Positions 48,324 through 60,390 of a DNA stretch of 64,000 nt are shown piece by piece (position 1 is the stretch's first letter; each line of letters opens with the position of its first letter). Source of the stretch: Gordionus sp. m RMFG-2023. Taxonomy: Eukaryota > Nematomorpha > Gordioida > Chordodea > Parachordodidae. The translations under genes were made by a program, and so were the position numbers. The stretch spans positions 26,460,869 to 26,524,868 of the forward strand of contig NC_088779.1 in the NCBI RefSeq assembly GCF_954871325.1, read 5' to 3'. The notes under the pieces were generated by a model, which was given only the letters and a program-made list of their open reading frames with translations, did no database searches and was not told the DNA's origin.

Positions 48324-49090
48324 TTTATAGAATAAATTAATAAATGGGCAAAATATTAAATTGTGTCGAGCAGAGGTTGAGCAATTGTAAAAATTCGTAA
48401 TAAATATTTGATGAATCCTTAATCGTAATATATTTAGGTCTAAAACTTTTAAATATATATTATTTTATATATTTAAATGAAAGATTTGAAAATAGGTTGT
48501 CCTAAGAAATATACTTCCTTATATAACAATTAAAGATAGTAAAATATCTATCTTAAAAAGTCATACTTTAACTAATATCACATTTCCTTTGACATCCAAT
48601 GCTGACTTTGAACAACAAAATGATTCATTATTATTAATGGGCGAGGTATCAATAAAGAAGAATGCTCAGGGAAAAAAATATTCAATCTAAAAAATTAAAA
48701 ATTCATAAAAAAATGAAGAAAGTTGTTTTGAAAATTTTTTCAGAAGATAATTATAATATTAACGATTAATGTGAAATCGTTAAGCAAAATAATAAATTTA
48801 AAACACATATTCTCGAAAATGAAAAAAATTAAGATATTGACGATTATACCAAATTTTTAGACTCGAAAAGCGAGATAAATTCGATCAATAAAATTGATCA
48901 AGAAAAAGGGTGTTAAATCGACAAATATTATAGAGACTGGAAATGTTTTTCGAGACTATATTATAGGATTAGAAAAATTTTTACTAATGTTATGCAATCT
49001 TATATCCCGATTTTAAAGAAACTCTAACGTACGGTGAACCTTAGTAAATTTGAAGATTTAAAATTTATCAAAAATGTTTTTTTTTTCCTA
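48324..49090. other. AT-rich stretch, nothing firm
   Basis: A polar, weakly protein-like run near 48600-48660 ('CDFEQQND', 'LLLMGEVSIKK') is too short to call. Confidence 0.5.
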
Positions 49091-49094
49091 TGGT

Positions 49095-51110
49095 GGAGTG
49101 GCAAACATTACAAAATGATTGGCAGTAATAGCTAGCCTTTGGGATCCATTTTAAAATCAAATATGAAAAACTCTAGATTTATTTTAATTTTGTGGCAAAT
49201 ATCACTGGAATTAATTACGTATATGAATGATGAATATAAAAAAATATCTTATTCAAAATGCTAAACCAATTTCCAGAATATAAATTAATTTTTTGATGCC
49301 TTTTAGGGAAAATTAAATTAAAATTTGATTATAATAATATTGTAAAAAATTATATTTTATCTTCAATAAAATTATAATCAAAAATTGATTTGCATTTTAT
49401 AGTTATGTTTGATGAGGAGAGAAATTCAATTCATTAAATAAAAAAAATAAATTCTGAAGGAGTAATGCCAAATCTCTTCTATATTTTTAAAAAAATTTAG
49501 TATATTATTTTTTCCTTCATTTAAAAGAGTGCAAAATGAAAAAAAATAATATGAGAATAATAAGAATATTATATCGGGTAATTATAATAGCAAAACTAGA
49601 GTAAAGGTCCCAGGGGGAAGAGGCGCTTGAGAAAAAAAATGCAATCGATTTTTCTTCCTCCTTTAGAAAATATACGCGTATCTGTTACATGTTATGTATT
49701 AGTAATAATATATACTTAGATTGTCAATCATAAGAACTATAAATATAAATATGTTTAAAAAATAATTTATTACTAAAGATAAATAAAATATGGGTTACAA
49801 AATCAAATATATTACATTAGAAACTATGGGAAAATATTTTTCTAATGCAAATAAAGGCAAATTATTATATTTCACTAATTTTTTTTTTTTTGGGGGGGGG
49901 GGAACTTCTAGTCCCAATTTCTTTTTTTAGAGAATGACCTTCCTTTATGTCTCTATTTTATTTTATTTAAAATATGAAAGAATAAGATAGTATACTTAAG
50001 CTTAAGAAGAACCTATAATATTTCATCTTGCACATTATTGATTACTAATTATTTGTCAGATGGTTGATTTCCTGAATATATGCGGCCATTTTAGTTTTGT
50101 AAAAATTTATATTATAAATTCATCGCTTCAGATATATTGAGGGTTTAACTGACTCTTACCTTTTTAACTATCTAATATTTTACTTATAATATATAATTAA
50201 ACAATAAATCTTCCACTAGTATTAATTCATAAAGAACTGACCATTTTTTTAGGTTTTAAAAAAGGGTTAGATAACTATATAAACAAATTATATATGCTTA
50301 CTCATATTTTTAGGAATATTATCTATATTTATTATCAATAAATAAGAATATAATTTTAATTAATCAATTCTTATGGGGACTTTAATATTATATTATATAT
50401 CGTATTTACATATGGATATGGAATCCATGGGATCTGAAACTGAATCTCTCTATTTTTAATCAATTAAAAGTTTTCTGTTTGATCAAAAATGTATTATTCC
50501 AACATTTATAGAATATATCTATAATATAAATTTAAAAGGAATTTTGCTTTCGGAACAAATTTAAATTTCAATAAATTTCTTCTATATAGATTTTTTATAA
50601 ATAATAAATGGAGAAATAAGTCTGATATAAAATAGGCATATTCTTAGGCTGGATTATATTATCCAATCGAAGAGAATTTTAAAAATATTGCCCTTTGTAA
50701 ATGAATTAAAAATTAGAAAGATTCAGAGTCCACTTGTATTCCACATAATAAAGATAAAAATGAGTAAATAACTTCTAAAACAAAATTGATTTTGGTATAA
50801 TATGTAATCATATAAAAAATGAAATCTAACTTTAATTAAAAAAGACCAAAATCTTAAGCTAAATGGTTGTATCTAAAAATTAGGCGATCGTTTTCAAAGT
50901 TAGCTTTTTTAATAATAAAATAACAAGCTACATAAATTCAAAACTTCTTTTGAGGAAATTTCCCTCATAGAATCGTATTTCATGATTGTTGGAAAAATTA
51001 AACATGGATTTCATGTTGAATATATTCCTAAAAATTATTTAATTGTTTATCTTTTTATCAATTGATAGTTAATATAGAACTGAATAAATTTTTAGAAAAA
51101 TTTGATTTTT
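49095..51110. repeat. Direct ~2-kb duplication, copy A
   Basis: Matches 56050-58420 block by block: 'gtggcaaatatcactgg', 'agtaatgccaaatctct', 'gcttcagatatattgaggg', 'caataaatcttccactagt', 'tttctgtttgatca', 'aatatattcctaaaaa'. Divergence is substantial. It contains an 11-G run after a T-run (49892-49902). No protein was recognised, though 'IASL-DP' near 49120 faintly recalls a hAT block. Confidence 0.8.
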
Positions 51111-51149
51111 ACTTTCTGGATTTTTATTATTTATTACAAATTTTAAATG

Positions 51150-51800
51150 TTTTTATGTACCAGGTCCTGAGTATCGACCTTAGAAATAGGCCCGATAAAA
51201 TCTTATTTATAATAAACACGGACTGAGCCGAAAAATACTTACAAAATCTGGCCTTGGCAGATTAAAATTTTTTTTCATATATAAGCTAATAAGCTTTATC
51301 ATATAATGTAGGGTTTTATTTGTATATAATTTCTATTTTCACTTGAAACAATTTATAAAAAATTGATAATTAAATAATTTTAAAATAAATCATTCAAAAT
51401 GTAAACCTGACATGAGCCAGGAAAATTCAAAACAAAAATACCGAGCCGGCCTTGAAAAGGAAATTTCTTTTAAACCCAAGCCTTACCGGGTTATTTATAT
51501 CTATTGTAGATCTCTCATTTGAATATATTTTAACTGCTAAGAGAATATTTTAAGCAATTTTTTTATTACCTGCATCTGTTTTATTAATTTGATATTTTTT
51601 TTCATAATCTTTTATTAAATAATATAAAAATTAATGTCCTTAAATTTTTTGTCGTATTATATTTCCTTCTCCTGTCATTGCATTACAAATTTTATATATA
51701 GATATCAGAGATCAGCATGTCCAATCCCAAAATCTAAATTCGGACGGGGCATCTCATGCAAAATATTTTACCAGCCTAATTTTCATGTTTTTTTCAAATT
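51150..51800. other. GC-patched stretch, possible hAT-end remnants
   Basis: Short GC-rich islets ('ggcccgataaaa', 'ccgagccggcc', 'ttcggacggggc') in AT-rich DNA resemble the subterminal zones of the hAT elements at 5375 and 30864. No matched inverted ends or duplication were found, so the call is weak. Confidence 0.3.
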
Positions 51801-52459
51801 TAAAACTAAAAATTATATATTTTTCTATTAAAATAAATTATTAATAGCTGGGTAATGCAAAAAAATAAACGCGCATAATTGTTTCCCCATTTCGAGTTTA
51901 CAACTTTTTATAGATCGATATTACGTTTCCAGGTCATTTTTAAAATGAATTTTATTACAAATTTGCTATAGGCGTGAAAACGGAGGAAAGGAGAAGATCC
52001 CACAGTGAAATGCCATAAATAAGGATCTGATTATTTATCCGATAAATTTTTTAATAATTTTATTTTTGACGTTTAATGTAAATTTTGGAATTCTATTTAC
52101 TTATTTTCCTGAGGCGACAAGTGTTGGTCAAAAATTTAAATTTTTATTACTAGTCTAGCTTATATCCATACCCTCATGAATATGATAATTTCTGACTAAA
52201 TAAGAGATTGTAAATTATATAGAAAATTATGGCTCCTGAGCTGGACTCTTATTCAATATGTCAAACATAACATCATTTTTTTTAAAATTAATATATCTAC
52301 CGATATTTCGTATATTTAGTAGTTTAGTCAAAAAATAAAATATTCTTCCCAGATATTTATTTCAGTGCATCTAAATCTTTACTTATGTATTTCCTGAATA
52401 ACCTCATTATATAGAGATATAAGTCAATTTATTTTTATTTTTATATTAATTTTTTTTAA

Positions 52460-52960
52460 AAAATGAATATTACTATTTTCCGAATCCCTTCGAAGAACTA
52501 AACCTGATTCTGCATTCATTTTTTAAAATAGGGCAAAATAATCGAGCGTAAAGTCGAGGATGGGTATTTTTTTAGTCATCGAAAAAGAGTTTTGATATTT
52601 AATTAATTAACCAGTTTTTTTAAAATTGCTAATGAAACATTTTAAATCATCTCAATATGCTAAACACGATTCTATATATTTTTTTAAAAATTTAAGCCCC
52701 TTTAATAGAATAGCGTAGGGATGCCTAGTTTAGTCCAAAAAAGATACTCCGATAATTATAAAATTTAAAAAAAAAATTAATATTATTATTTCTGAATTTC
52801 CTCGTAGAGCTAAAAATTATTCTGCATTCATTTTTAAAAATAGAGCATAAATATTGACGATGGGTAGGATTGTCGGGGATGTGTATATTCGTCATCCAAA
52901 AAAAATTAATATTACCATTTTCTAAAATAACCTTGAAGAGCTTATATGGTTCGGACACCA
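52460..52960. repeat. Degenerate direct repeats, ~310-bp period
   Basis: Two main units beginning near 52463 and 52778 share 'aatattact/attattt', 'ctgcattcattttt' and a 'cgatgggta' motif with following 'gtcatc'. A third, partial unit begins near 52908. A 78-codon minus frame here merely follows the repeat. Confidence 0.6.
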
Positions 52961-54860
52961 TGCATATTATGGTAATTCAGCTTATTAAAATAAACTTTGA
53001 ATGTTTTGGTGACTAAATATTTTTATAACTTTTCTGAATTATTTTATACATTAATATTTTGAAAATAATAATCGCCGCATATTATGAAATTTTTTAATAT
53101 AATTATAGGATTTAAATTATCAATTATCTATTATGAGATAAAAGGAAATACAACTAATAATTTTAGTTTTATATCTAATAATTTAATTTTTATAGGTTAT
53201 TTATATCACAAAACTCAATTCAATTGTTAGTTTATATAAATAAATTTTTTACCTAAAACTTTGCTCTTGGCATTTATAGTTAAACTAGGCATTTGCAGTT
53301 TAATAAAACCAAGAATTTATGAAACCCGATGTTTAACTTCAATAATTATATGAATGTAAATAAACCAAAATATTTTAAATAGCTTAATTCAAAAGAATTA
53401 AAATAAAATACTTTTAATTCGATTATAAACAACTGTTTATATATATATGAATAATAAAATATTACTAAAACGTAATTATTTGTTTTTCTATTAATAAATA
53501 AGTAATTCTATGTAGCATCCTCTATTACTAATAGTTAGTGTTTTATCTCCGGTAACCAAAGATTCTAAGACTTTTACTGCGCTTCTATATTAAATTCTAC
53601 TTAAATGAGTAAAAGTTTGGTCAATATTTTCAGTTAGACATATAATATATAACTAATAAATTAGCTTATTTACCCATTTCATTTATCTTATTTTCTGTTA
53701 ATAATATAAACAAATATTAATGTAATTTTATTAATGCGCTTTTTAATCAAATCAAATCAGTTCTACATAATTATTTACAAATAAATAACAGTTATACCGA
53801 CCTTTTATATATATTTAAGAACAAATCATTTAAATTTAATTAGGGATATGGAATTCATGGGAATTCCTAATCTCTCAATCTAAATCACTTAATAATTTGA
53901 CCGGAAATGTTTAAATTTGGAATTATTTTGTTTATTCGCATCCTCAGGTCCTATTACTAGATATGTTTCTATGAACTCCTTTATTTATTTTAACACTTAT
54001 TCATAGCTAATTTAATTTAGGTAATCGTGCGTTAAAATGTAACCATTCTATATTATGACTAGACAGTTATAAGGCACCTTGCCAGACCGCCCCTCCTCCC
54101 ACCATGCAGCACAAAATTATTTTATAGAAATATAAAAAGTTTTCGTGATTTATGAATTGTAAAGTATCCTATTTCAAATTGTTTTATCCCAATTTAAATT
54201 TTAACAAAATTTTAAAATTAATTTAAATATTTCTTCATTATTTAATCCTTTTTTTATTAATTTTTTATTCTGCTGCAAATAAATTTATTTATTTATTTTA
54301 TGTGAGCGTTAAAATTTAAAAATATATATTATTAAACAAAATATTAAAACTTGAATTTTTAAAAAATATATATCGGTATTTGTATATAAAACATTATATA
54401 AACATAAAACAAATTTTTAAAAAGTATATATCATTCCTAAAGAAGAGTGAATAATTAGGAAATTTAAAATTTTGTAATCAACATAATTTCGAGGAGATGA
54501 GTTAACTGAAAATTTGCATTTAAAGATCAGTGTAGATCTCAGGGCATATTTTGGGTATAGTAAAATAGTTCTTGTTTTATCTTCAATTAATATTCGTAGT
54601 ATTCAGATATTCAATATCTTTAATTCAAATTTGAAGCTATTTGGAATTTTATAAGAATTCTGAAATTTTAAAAGATCTTTTATTTTATTTTTTCTAAAGT
54701 CCTATATTGCGACGATATTCAAATTCACTAAAATAATTATAGGAAAGTAGCTAAAGTGGTTTCAAAAATTCCTCTACGTATCCCTAATTTATATTATGCA
54801 TTAAAGTTCTAATAAATGTTCGGCTATAACATTGGTGTGGATGATATAGGGTTTTGGTCA
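52961..54860. other. AT-rich stretch, faint third copy of the 2-kb duplication
   Basis: Between about 53640 and 53930 the wording 'gggatatggaattcatggga' and its surroundings resemble 50395-50440 and 57830-57860, so this may be an old, eroded third copy. Otherwise nothing was recognised. Confidence 0.4.
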
Positions 54861-55070
54861 ATCTTAAATTTTTATCGTGTTGTTCCTGGCATTCTCTACA
54901 TTTTATTTGAAAAATCTACATTTTTTATCTTTAACTAGATATCATTTTAGTCTTTTAAATTTGTTTCGTGTTTCTCTCAAACAAGATACTCCTTCAAAGT
55001 TTTTATGAAATTCTCAATGGCCCATTGAAATATTGCCGGAGATGACGGTATGCTAAATTTTAGTCTTGTA
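54860..55070 (-). mobile_element. Ty3-type reverse-transcriptase fossil, small piece
   Basis: The minus strand reads 'IPSSPAIFQWAIENFIKTL' near 55000-55055, close to the Ty3/gypsy 'sAPAiFQr-Men-L' block. Further on come protein-like scraps compatible with the following RT region. Broken, several breaks, no LTRs seen. A GC-raised tract upstream of it on that strand (about 55120-55560) may be more of the same element but was not identified. Confidence 0.5.
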
Positions 55071-55119
55071 TATCTAAATAATTCTTTATAAATCAAATTA
55101 TTGTATTACATTATAAGTT

Positions 55120-55560
55120 AATAATTAAGCAAGAATCTGTAAACTTATCTATTCCAAGGAACTACGGATCTCAATTGACCTCCTTCTCCATATATATATC
55201 ATGCCTCCTCCGACATATCTGCAGTTTCTGCAAGATCCAGAGAGATAGGTAAGGGCACAATTCATTATATTGTAGATATTAAAAGACAGACATTTGATGC
55301 CATTTTGCTATAAATGCTCTGACACAAAAGGTCTCATCAACTATTCTCACTCAATCAACGCTAGAGCTTGTAGGACTCATTACCTTAAACAGCAAAGGTC
55401 CAAATGGAATAACATTCACTTCTTTCTAGAAGACTATCTAGATTATACCTGTATAGACTTATCGCTAAATTATATACTTTTCCAATTAAAGCCGCCGAAA
55501 CTTCAAAGCGTCTCAATCAATTTTTCCTAGATAATACCATATTTTTATCTTTTGTCACTT
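55120..55560. other. GC-raised tract of unknown nature
   Basis: G+C and complexity are raised; short protein-like runs occur on both strands. A 78-codon plus frame (55294-55530) has cysteines but no recognisable motif. It is probably part of the neighbouring Ty3 fossil. Confidence 0.35.
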
Positions 55561-55811
55561 CCAACTTAGACAATTTTGTCTTAAAGCATTCTTATATTTT
55601 AAGTGGAAAAAATCTCTTATATCTTGTAGACCCCAAGGATCTTTTGTACATCTAATTGAAAATTTATTCACGATACCTTCATAATATTTTTAATTTTTTA
55701 TATTATTTTATATTTACAAAAAAATTAAATACCAAAATTGAAAAGAACGAAAATGTTTAATCAGAATATCAAAATTTTACTTTTAAGAAAATATAATTCA
55801 GTGATCAAGTA

Positions 55812-55917
55812 AATCATGATAAAGTGTGGCGTGATAAAATGTAGCATTATCAAAAACTTTTTATTTAAATATACACGACGACAATTTATTACGACATCAC
55901 TTTATCGCGATGACACT
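55812..55917. repeat. Short inverted GATAAA/GTGTGGC-type repeats
   Basis: 'gataaagtgtggcgtgataaaatgt' style words on the left (55818-55850) mirror 'acatcactttatcgcgatgacac' on the right (55892-55917). It may be a tiny MITE remnant. Confidence 0.4.
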
Positions 55918-55919
55918 AA

Positions 55920-55949
55920 GGGGGAGGGGGAGGGGGAGGGGGAGGGGGG
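55920..55949 (+). repeat. (GGGGGA)4 GGGGGG tract, G-quadruplex type
   Basis: Five guanine runs of 5, 5, 5, 5 and 6 bases separated by single adenines, perfect over 30 bp, in otherwise very AT-rich DNA. Such spacing fits the standard intramolecular G-quadruplex pattern. Confidence 0.95.
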
Positions 55950-56049
55950 CTATTTTTAATCTTTGTGGCTTAAAAGGAAGAAGAATTTGATCAAAAAATT
56001 AGTAAAAAGATCAAAATTACCAAATTTATTAAAATTATTTATTTCTGAT

Positions 56050-58420
56050 CGTGCAAGTGGCAAATATAACCAATAGGTTATCAGCAAAAGCTGGCCTTCC
56101 GGATCAATATGAGAATCAAATATAAACCACCTTAGAGTTATTTATTTTGTAGCAAATATCACTGCATATGAATTATGAATATTAAAATATATCTTATTTA
56201 AAATTTAAAATGTCAAACCCATTCCTAGAATACAAAAGTTTAATGCTTTTATGCCTCGTAGGAAAATTAAATCAAAGTTAGATTATATTCATAAAAAAAT
56301 TTGTTCTTCAGTAAAATTATAATCCAAAATTGTTTTATATTTGGCAATTATTTTAAGAAAAGACAAATTGTATTCATCAATAAATTTAAAAAATCAAATC
56401 TCTAGGAGTAAGGCCAAATCTCTACTTTATTATTAATAAAATTAAATATATTATCTTTCTCTTCGTTTTATAAAATGAAAAAGTAGTAGAATGAAATGAA
56501 AAAAAATAAGAGTAGGATATGACGAATATTATATATGGTAATCCCTTTAGAAAATACTGATACTGACTACGCGCAAGTCTGTAATTTGCACATATTTATT
56601 GGTAATAATATATCTACTTAGATCTTTAGAGATTGCAACTATAAATATATTTAAAAATAATCTATTACTAAAGAAAAAGAAAATATAGGGTACTAAATCA
56701 AAAGTAATACATCAGAACCTAAGAGAAAGTATTTTTCTTATGCAAATAAATTATTATATTTCTCTAATTTTTGGGGGATCCCACTTCGGTTTTTATTATC
56801 TATTTTATTTTATTTTAAATACAAAAGTTAAAATATATTTTAAAAGAAGAACCTATAATATTCCAACTTTTAGATTTGATTAAGAATTATTTGTCATGTT
56901 GTCGCTTTTCCTAAATATATGTGGCCATTTTAGTTTTGTAAAAATTTATAATATAAATTTATCGCTTCAGGTATATTGAGGGCCATTTTTTAATTTAACC
57001 AATAATAGAAATCCTGCAAACTGACTCTTATATTTTTAAAATATCTATTTTTCACCTATAATATATAACAAACAATAAATCTTCCACTAGTGCTAATTAT
57101 ACCTACAAAAATATGAATCAAATATTTGCATTATTCGTATCTCGAATCGAATTACTCCTTATTTGTATTCGTAAAAATAATAAAGACATTGTTCGATTTG
57201 ATTCGTTGAATATTCATTCTAAAATTAAATTTTTTAATGGTAAAATATAAAAGTTGAATGAATCTTTGAATATTTTCTTTTACTTGAATTTTAGGTAAGA
57301 AAAATTTATCAAAAATCTCTATCTTTATAAAAATCTTCAAATATTTTTGCTTAAAAGATTATTTTTTCTAAAAAAAATTAGATGCTAGGTTATTTATAGA
57401 TGTATGAATAAAGTAAAAAAAATAAAATGTTCCTTTCATTTAGGAACATATTAAATACTTAAAAATAATAATTATAAATATTCAAGAATAAGTTATTTAT
57501 AATGTCGAGTATATACGATAAATTTTGCCTAATATGAAAATTGGAAAATTATTCGACAAATAATATATTTCCCTTATTCGTATTAATTTTGTTATTCGTA
57601 AAATACCAAACGAATTGAATATCGAATAACAAAAAATTCATTTTAGATATAGTGCAATTTTTTGGTTTTAAAAGAAGTTTCAAATAAATATATAAGAAAG
57701 TTATATACTTACTGGCATCATTCAGAGTATTAGCTATATTTATTATCAATAGGAATATAATTTAATAATAACCTTCATTAATCAATTCAAATGGTTAACT
57801 CTATAATAATAAATTATATTATATCTCGTATTGGGATATGTAATTCATGGGATTTCAGATCAAGCTTTTTAATTAAAGGGTTTCTGTTTGATCAAATATA
57901 TATTCCAACATTTATAGGATATTTACAATAAATTTAAGGAATGTTACTCCTTTGGAATAAATTCAAATTTTAATAATAAATTTTTTATATAGTTCTTTAT
58001 TGTTTATGAAAATAGGTAAAACAACATATTAAAAGATAAAAAATCAATCTTTCAAATTGGAATTGTTTATTCAAACACTTTTTTTGACATTTACTTAATT
58101 TTAACTTCTACAAACATAATATTTAATCATATGAATAAAATGATGTCTATTTTTGCTTTAAAAGATGGACATATACTAAATGTATGTGCCTAAAAAGTCT
58201 AATCGCTTTCAAAATGTATTTTTTTATATATAAATTAGAAACTCTTGTTGAGACAATTTTACCTTATCAACCAGTAGTTTTTTATGATTGATAAAGAAAT
58301 TAAACATAGATTTTATTTTAAATATATTCCTAAAAACTATTAATTGTTTTTTTATTATCAATTAAAAAATTAAAACACATAAAGAATTGAAATATATTTG
58401 TATTTTAGATACTAAAAAAA
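56050..58420. repeat. Direct ~2-kb duplication, copy B
   Basis: Partner of 49095-51110 in the same orientation; see the shared words there. It is longer because of an insertion at about 57107-57650. The G-run of copy A is reduced here to 'tttttgggggatccc' (56768-56782). Confidence 0.8.
57107..57650. mobile_element. Insertion with ATTCG-rich inverted ends
   Basis: Absent from copy A of the duplication between 'ttccactagt-ttaatt' and 'ttttggttttaaaa'-type flanks. The left end has 'attattcgtatctcgaatcg' and the right end reverse-complemented has 'gttattcgatattcaattcg'. Both ends are rich in the word ATTCG. Two minus-strand frames of 62 and 66 codons inside show no motif. Probably a non-autonomous DNA transposon; borders approximate. 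Confidence 0.5.
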
Positions 58421-58939
58421 TGTAAAATTATTGAATATAAAAGTTTATTTATTAATTATATAAAATAAAATTGAATTTTTTGGTTTATAATTGTTTGATT
58501 CGTGGATTATATTTTTTTCTTCATATATTTTCTACAACTTGTATATTAAATTCCACCTAAATGAATATTAAGGTGAGGACTTCTGAATGCTGAGACGATA
58601 AAAAATCTGTTAAAGAAGTATATCTACACTTTCTATAATTATTAGTCAGTCATTGGTTTTCAGTAAATGTGAAAAATAAATAACCGGACGCTAGCATTTT
58701 TTAAAATTTCTCCAAAATCATAAATTATAATTCGAAATATCCTGTTATCAAACAAATCTCAATGTTTCATTCCCTTTATCAACAATATAAAAAACTAAAT
58801 GATAATTTTGTAAATTAGAAAATCTCTGATCATGATAAAATTGTACCACTAGAAAATGGATTTAGTCAATTTTGATTCTCTAGGGAAAAAATAATATTCT
58901 TCCAGTTCAACTAGTTTTGAAAAGACATCAAAATATGAA

Positions 58940-59005
58940 TTTATACCAAAAAGAAGAATTTTTTAAAACCCCTGAGATTGTAGAGGCTAGTTATGCCACG
59001 GGTAA
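58940..59005. mobile_element. Lone PIF/Harbinger end
   Basis: 'cccctgagattgtagaggct' then 'agttatgcc' matches the right end of the 46073-48323 element ('cctcctgagattgtaaaggct' then 'attgacatcc'). No partner end was found in the window. Confidence 0.65.
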
Positions 59006-59734
59006 TAAATATACAGTTAGATTTCATTCATTCGCTAAGTAAAATTTCTCAATAATAATGTTGGCTATTGCCGTTTTACCACAAGATGATTTTAATTAAA
59101 TAATATTATTTTGTTATAAAAAATATTAACAATGAGAAATTATTTATTGAGACAAATTATAAGATTATTTTGTAGCAATAAACAAAATTTTCAAATAATC
59201 ACGACAATAAAAAAAGGTTCCTGAAGATCAAAATTATAATTAAATTACTAGCATTCGAGAATAATGGTTTACCCACCTAGCTAATTGTGGATGAATAAGT
59301 ATCATAATTATACTATATATTTTGTTATTAATATAGGATTTTAGCCATCTGTAAAATATTTATAGTGCGAAAACTCTTGAATGACTCCTAGTGCTAGTCT
59401 TAAAATTTTTACAAATATTGGTTTTTGATAATAAGTTTATTTTTATTTTATTAAATTGAAGGTCAAAATATAATATTAGATTACATTTTGAGATATTTAA
59501 AATTAAATGAAGATTTTGAAATTTTCGACTTTTTAAAGATGGCCATATCTGGTGATTTGAAAGAATATATAATTTATTCATGTGGAAAATAAATATAATA
59601 TGATTCTGAAAAAAATATAATTACTTGTAATATTCATCGTATTTTCTGTTTTTATGTTTTAAAAAAAAATTATTGTTACAATATTTATATTTCAAATATT
59701 TTATTTACACCATCATTAAATGAAATTTAAATAC

Positions 59735-60382
59735 TAGAGCTGTTAAAGTATCTAGATACAAAAATGGTGATCTGTATATATACTTTAAAAAGTATCGGTA
59801 TCTAAATACTATCTTGTGGTGTCTGTATCTTATTTTAGACACTCTTTAAGATACATTTTGATACACTATTTAACGCTTTTTTATCTTAAAAATTAAATAT
59901 TTGAATACAAAATTCACTTTTGTAAATAAATATATATAAAAAATAAAAACTAATATAATTAAAAATAATGTATAAAATTTTATCCTTGCTTATGCATGAC
60001 GCCGAATAATTAAAAACAATACCAATGATGCACAAAATTATTTTAAGCAAATAAATTTATTTATAATTTTTTAAATAATTTTAATTAAAAGAATTTCTTG
60101 TTTTAAATAAGAATTTGTCCTAAAGAACGATAAAAATTGAGGTATTGACATTTTTATTTATTTTTTTATATAGTGTTTAAATGAGAACGAAATATTAAAA
60201 TGTTATTTACAAATTTTATGCGCTCATAAAAAGTATTTGTTAGAGAACTATGCGAACACTATATATAAGTATAATAAAAATTGTAGCTACATCTAGATAC
60301 GTTTAAAGACAATGTATCGTAATTTATTTTTAAGCGATGTATTTGTATCTTAATCCATTTTAAAATATCTTTAGTAACTCTG
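59735..60382. mobile_element. 648-bp hAT-type MITE with perfect 8-bp duplication
   Basis: Left end TAGAGCTGTTAAAG; right end reverse-complemented CAGAGTTACTAAAG. Flanked by ttaaatac on both sides (59727-59734 and 60383-60390), exact. Both arms carry repeated 'gtatc' and 'tatctagata' words as subterminal motifs (59750-59880, 60285-60330). No coding sequence. Confidence 0.88.
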
Positions 60383-60390
60383 TTAAATAC

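Noticed and set aside
51634-51831. 65-codon plus frame with a cysteine and GRG-like stretch
   Set aside because: It has no family resemblance; the G+C islet it covers looks more like a transposon end.
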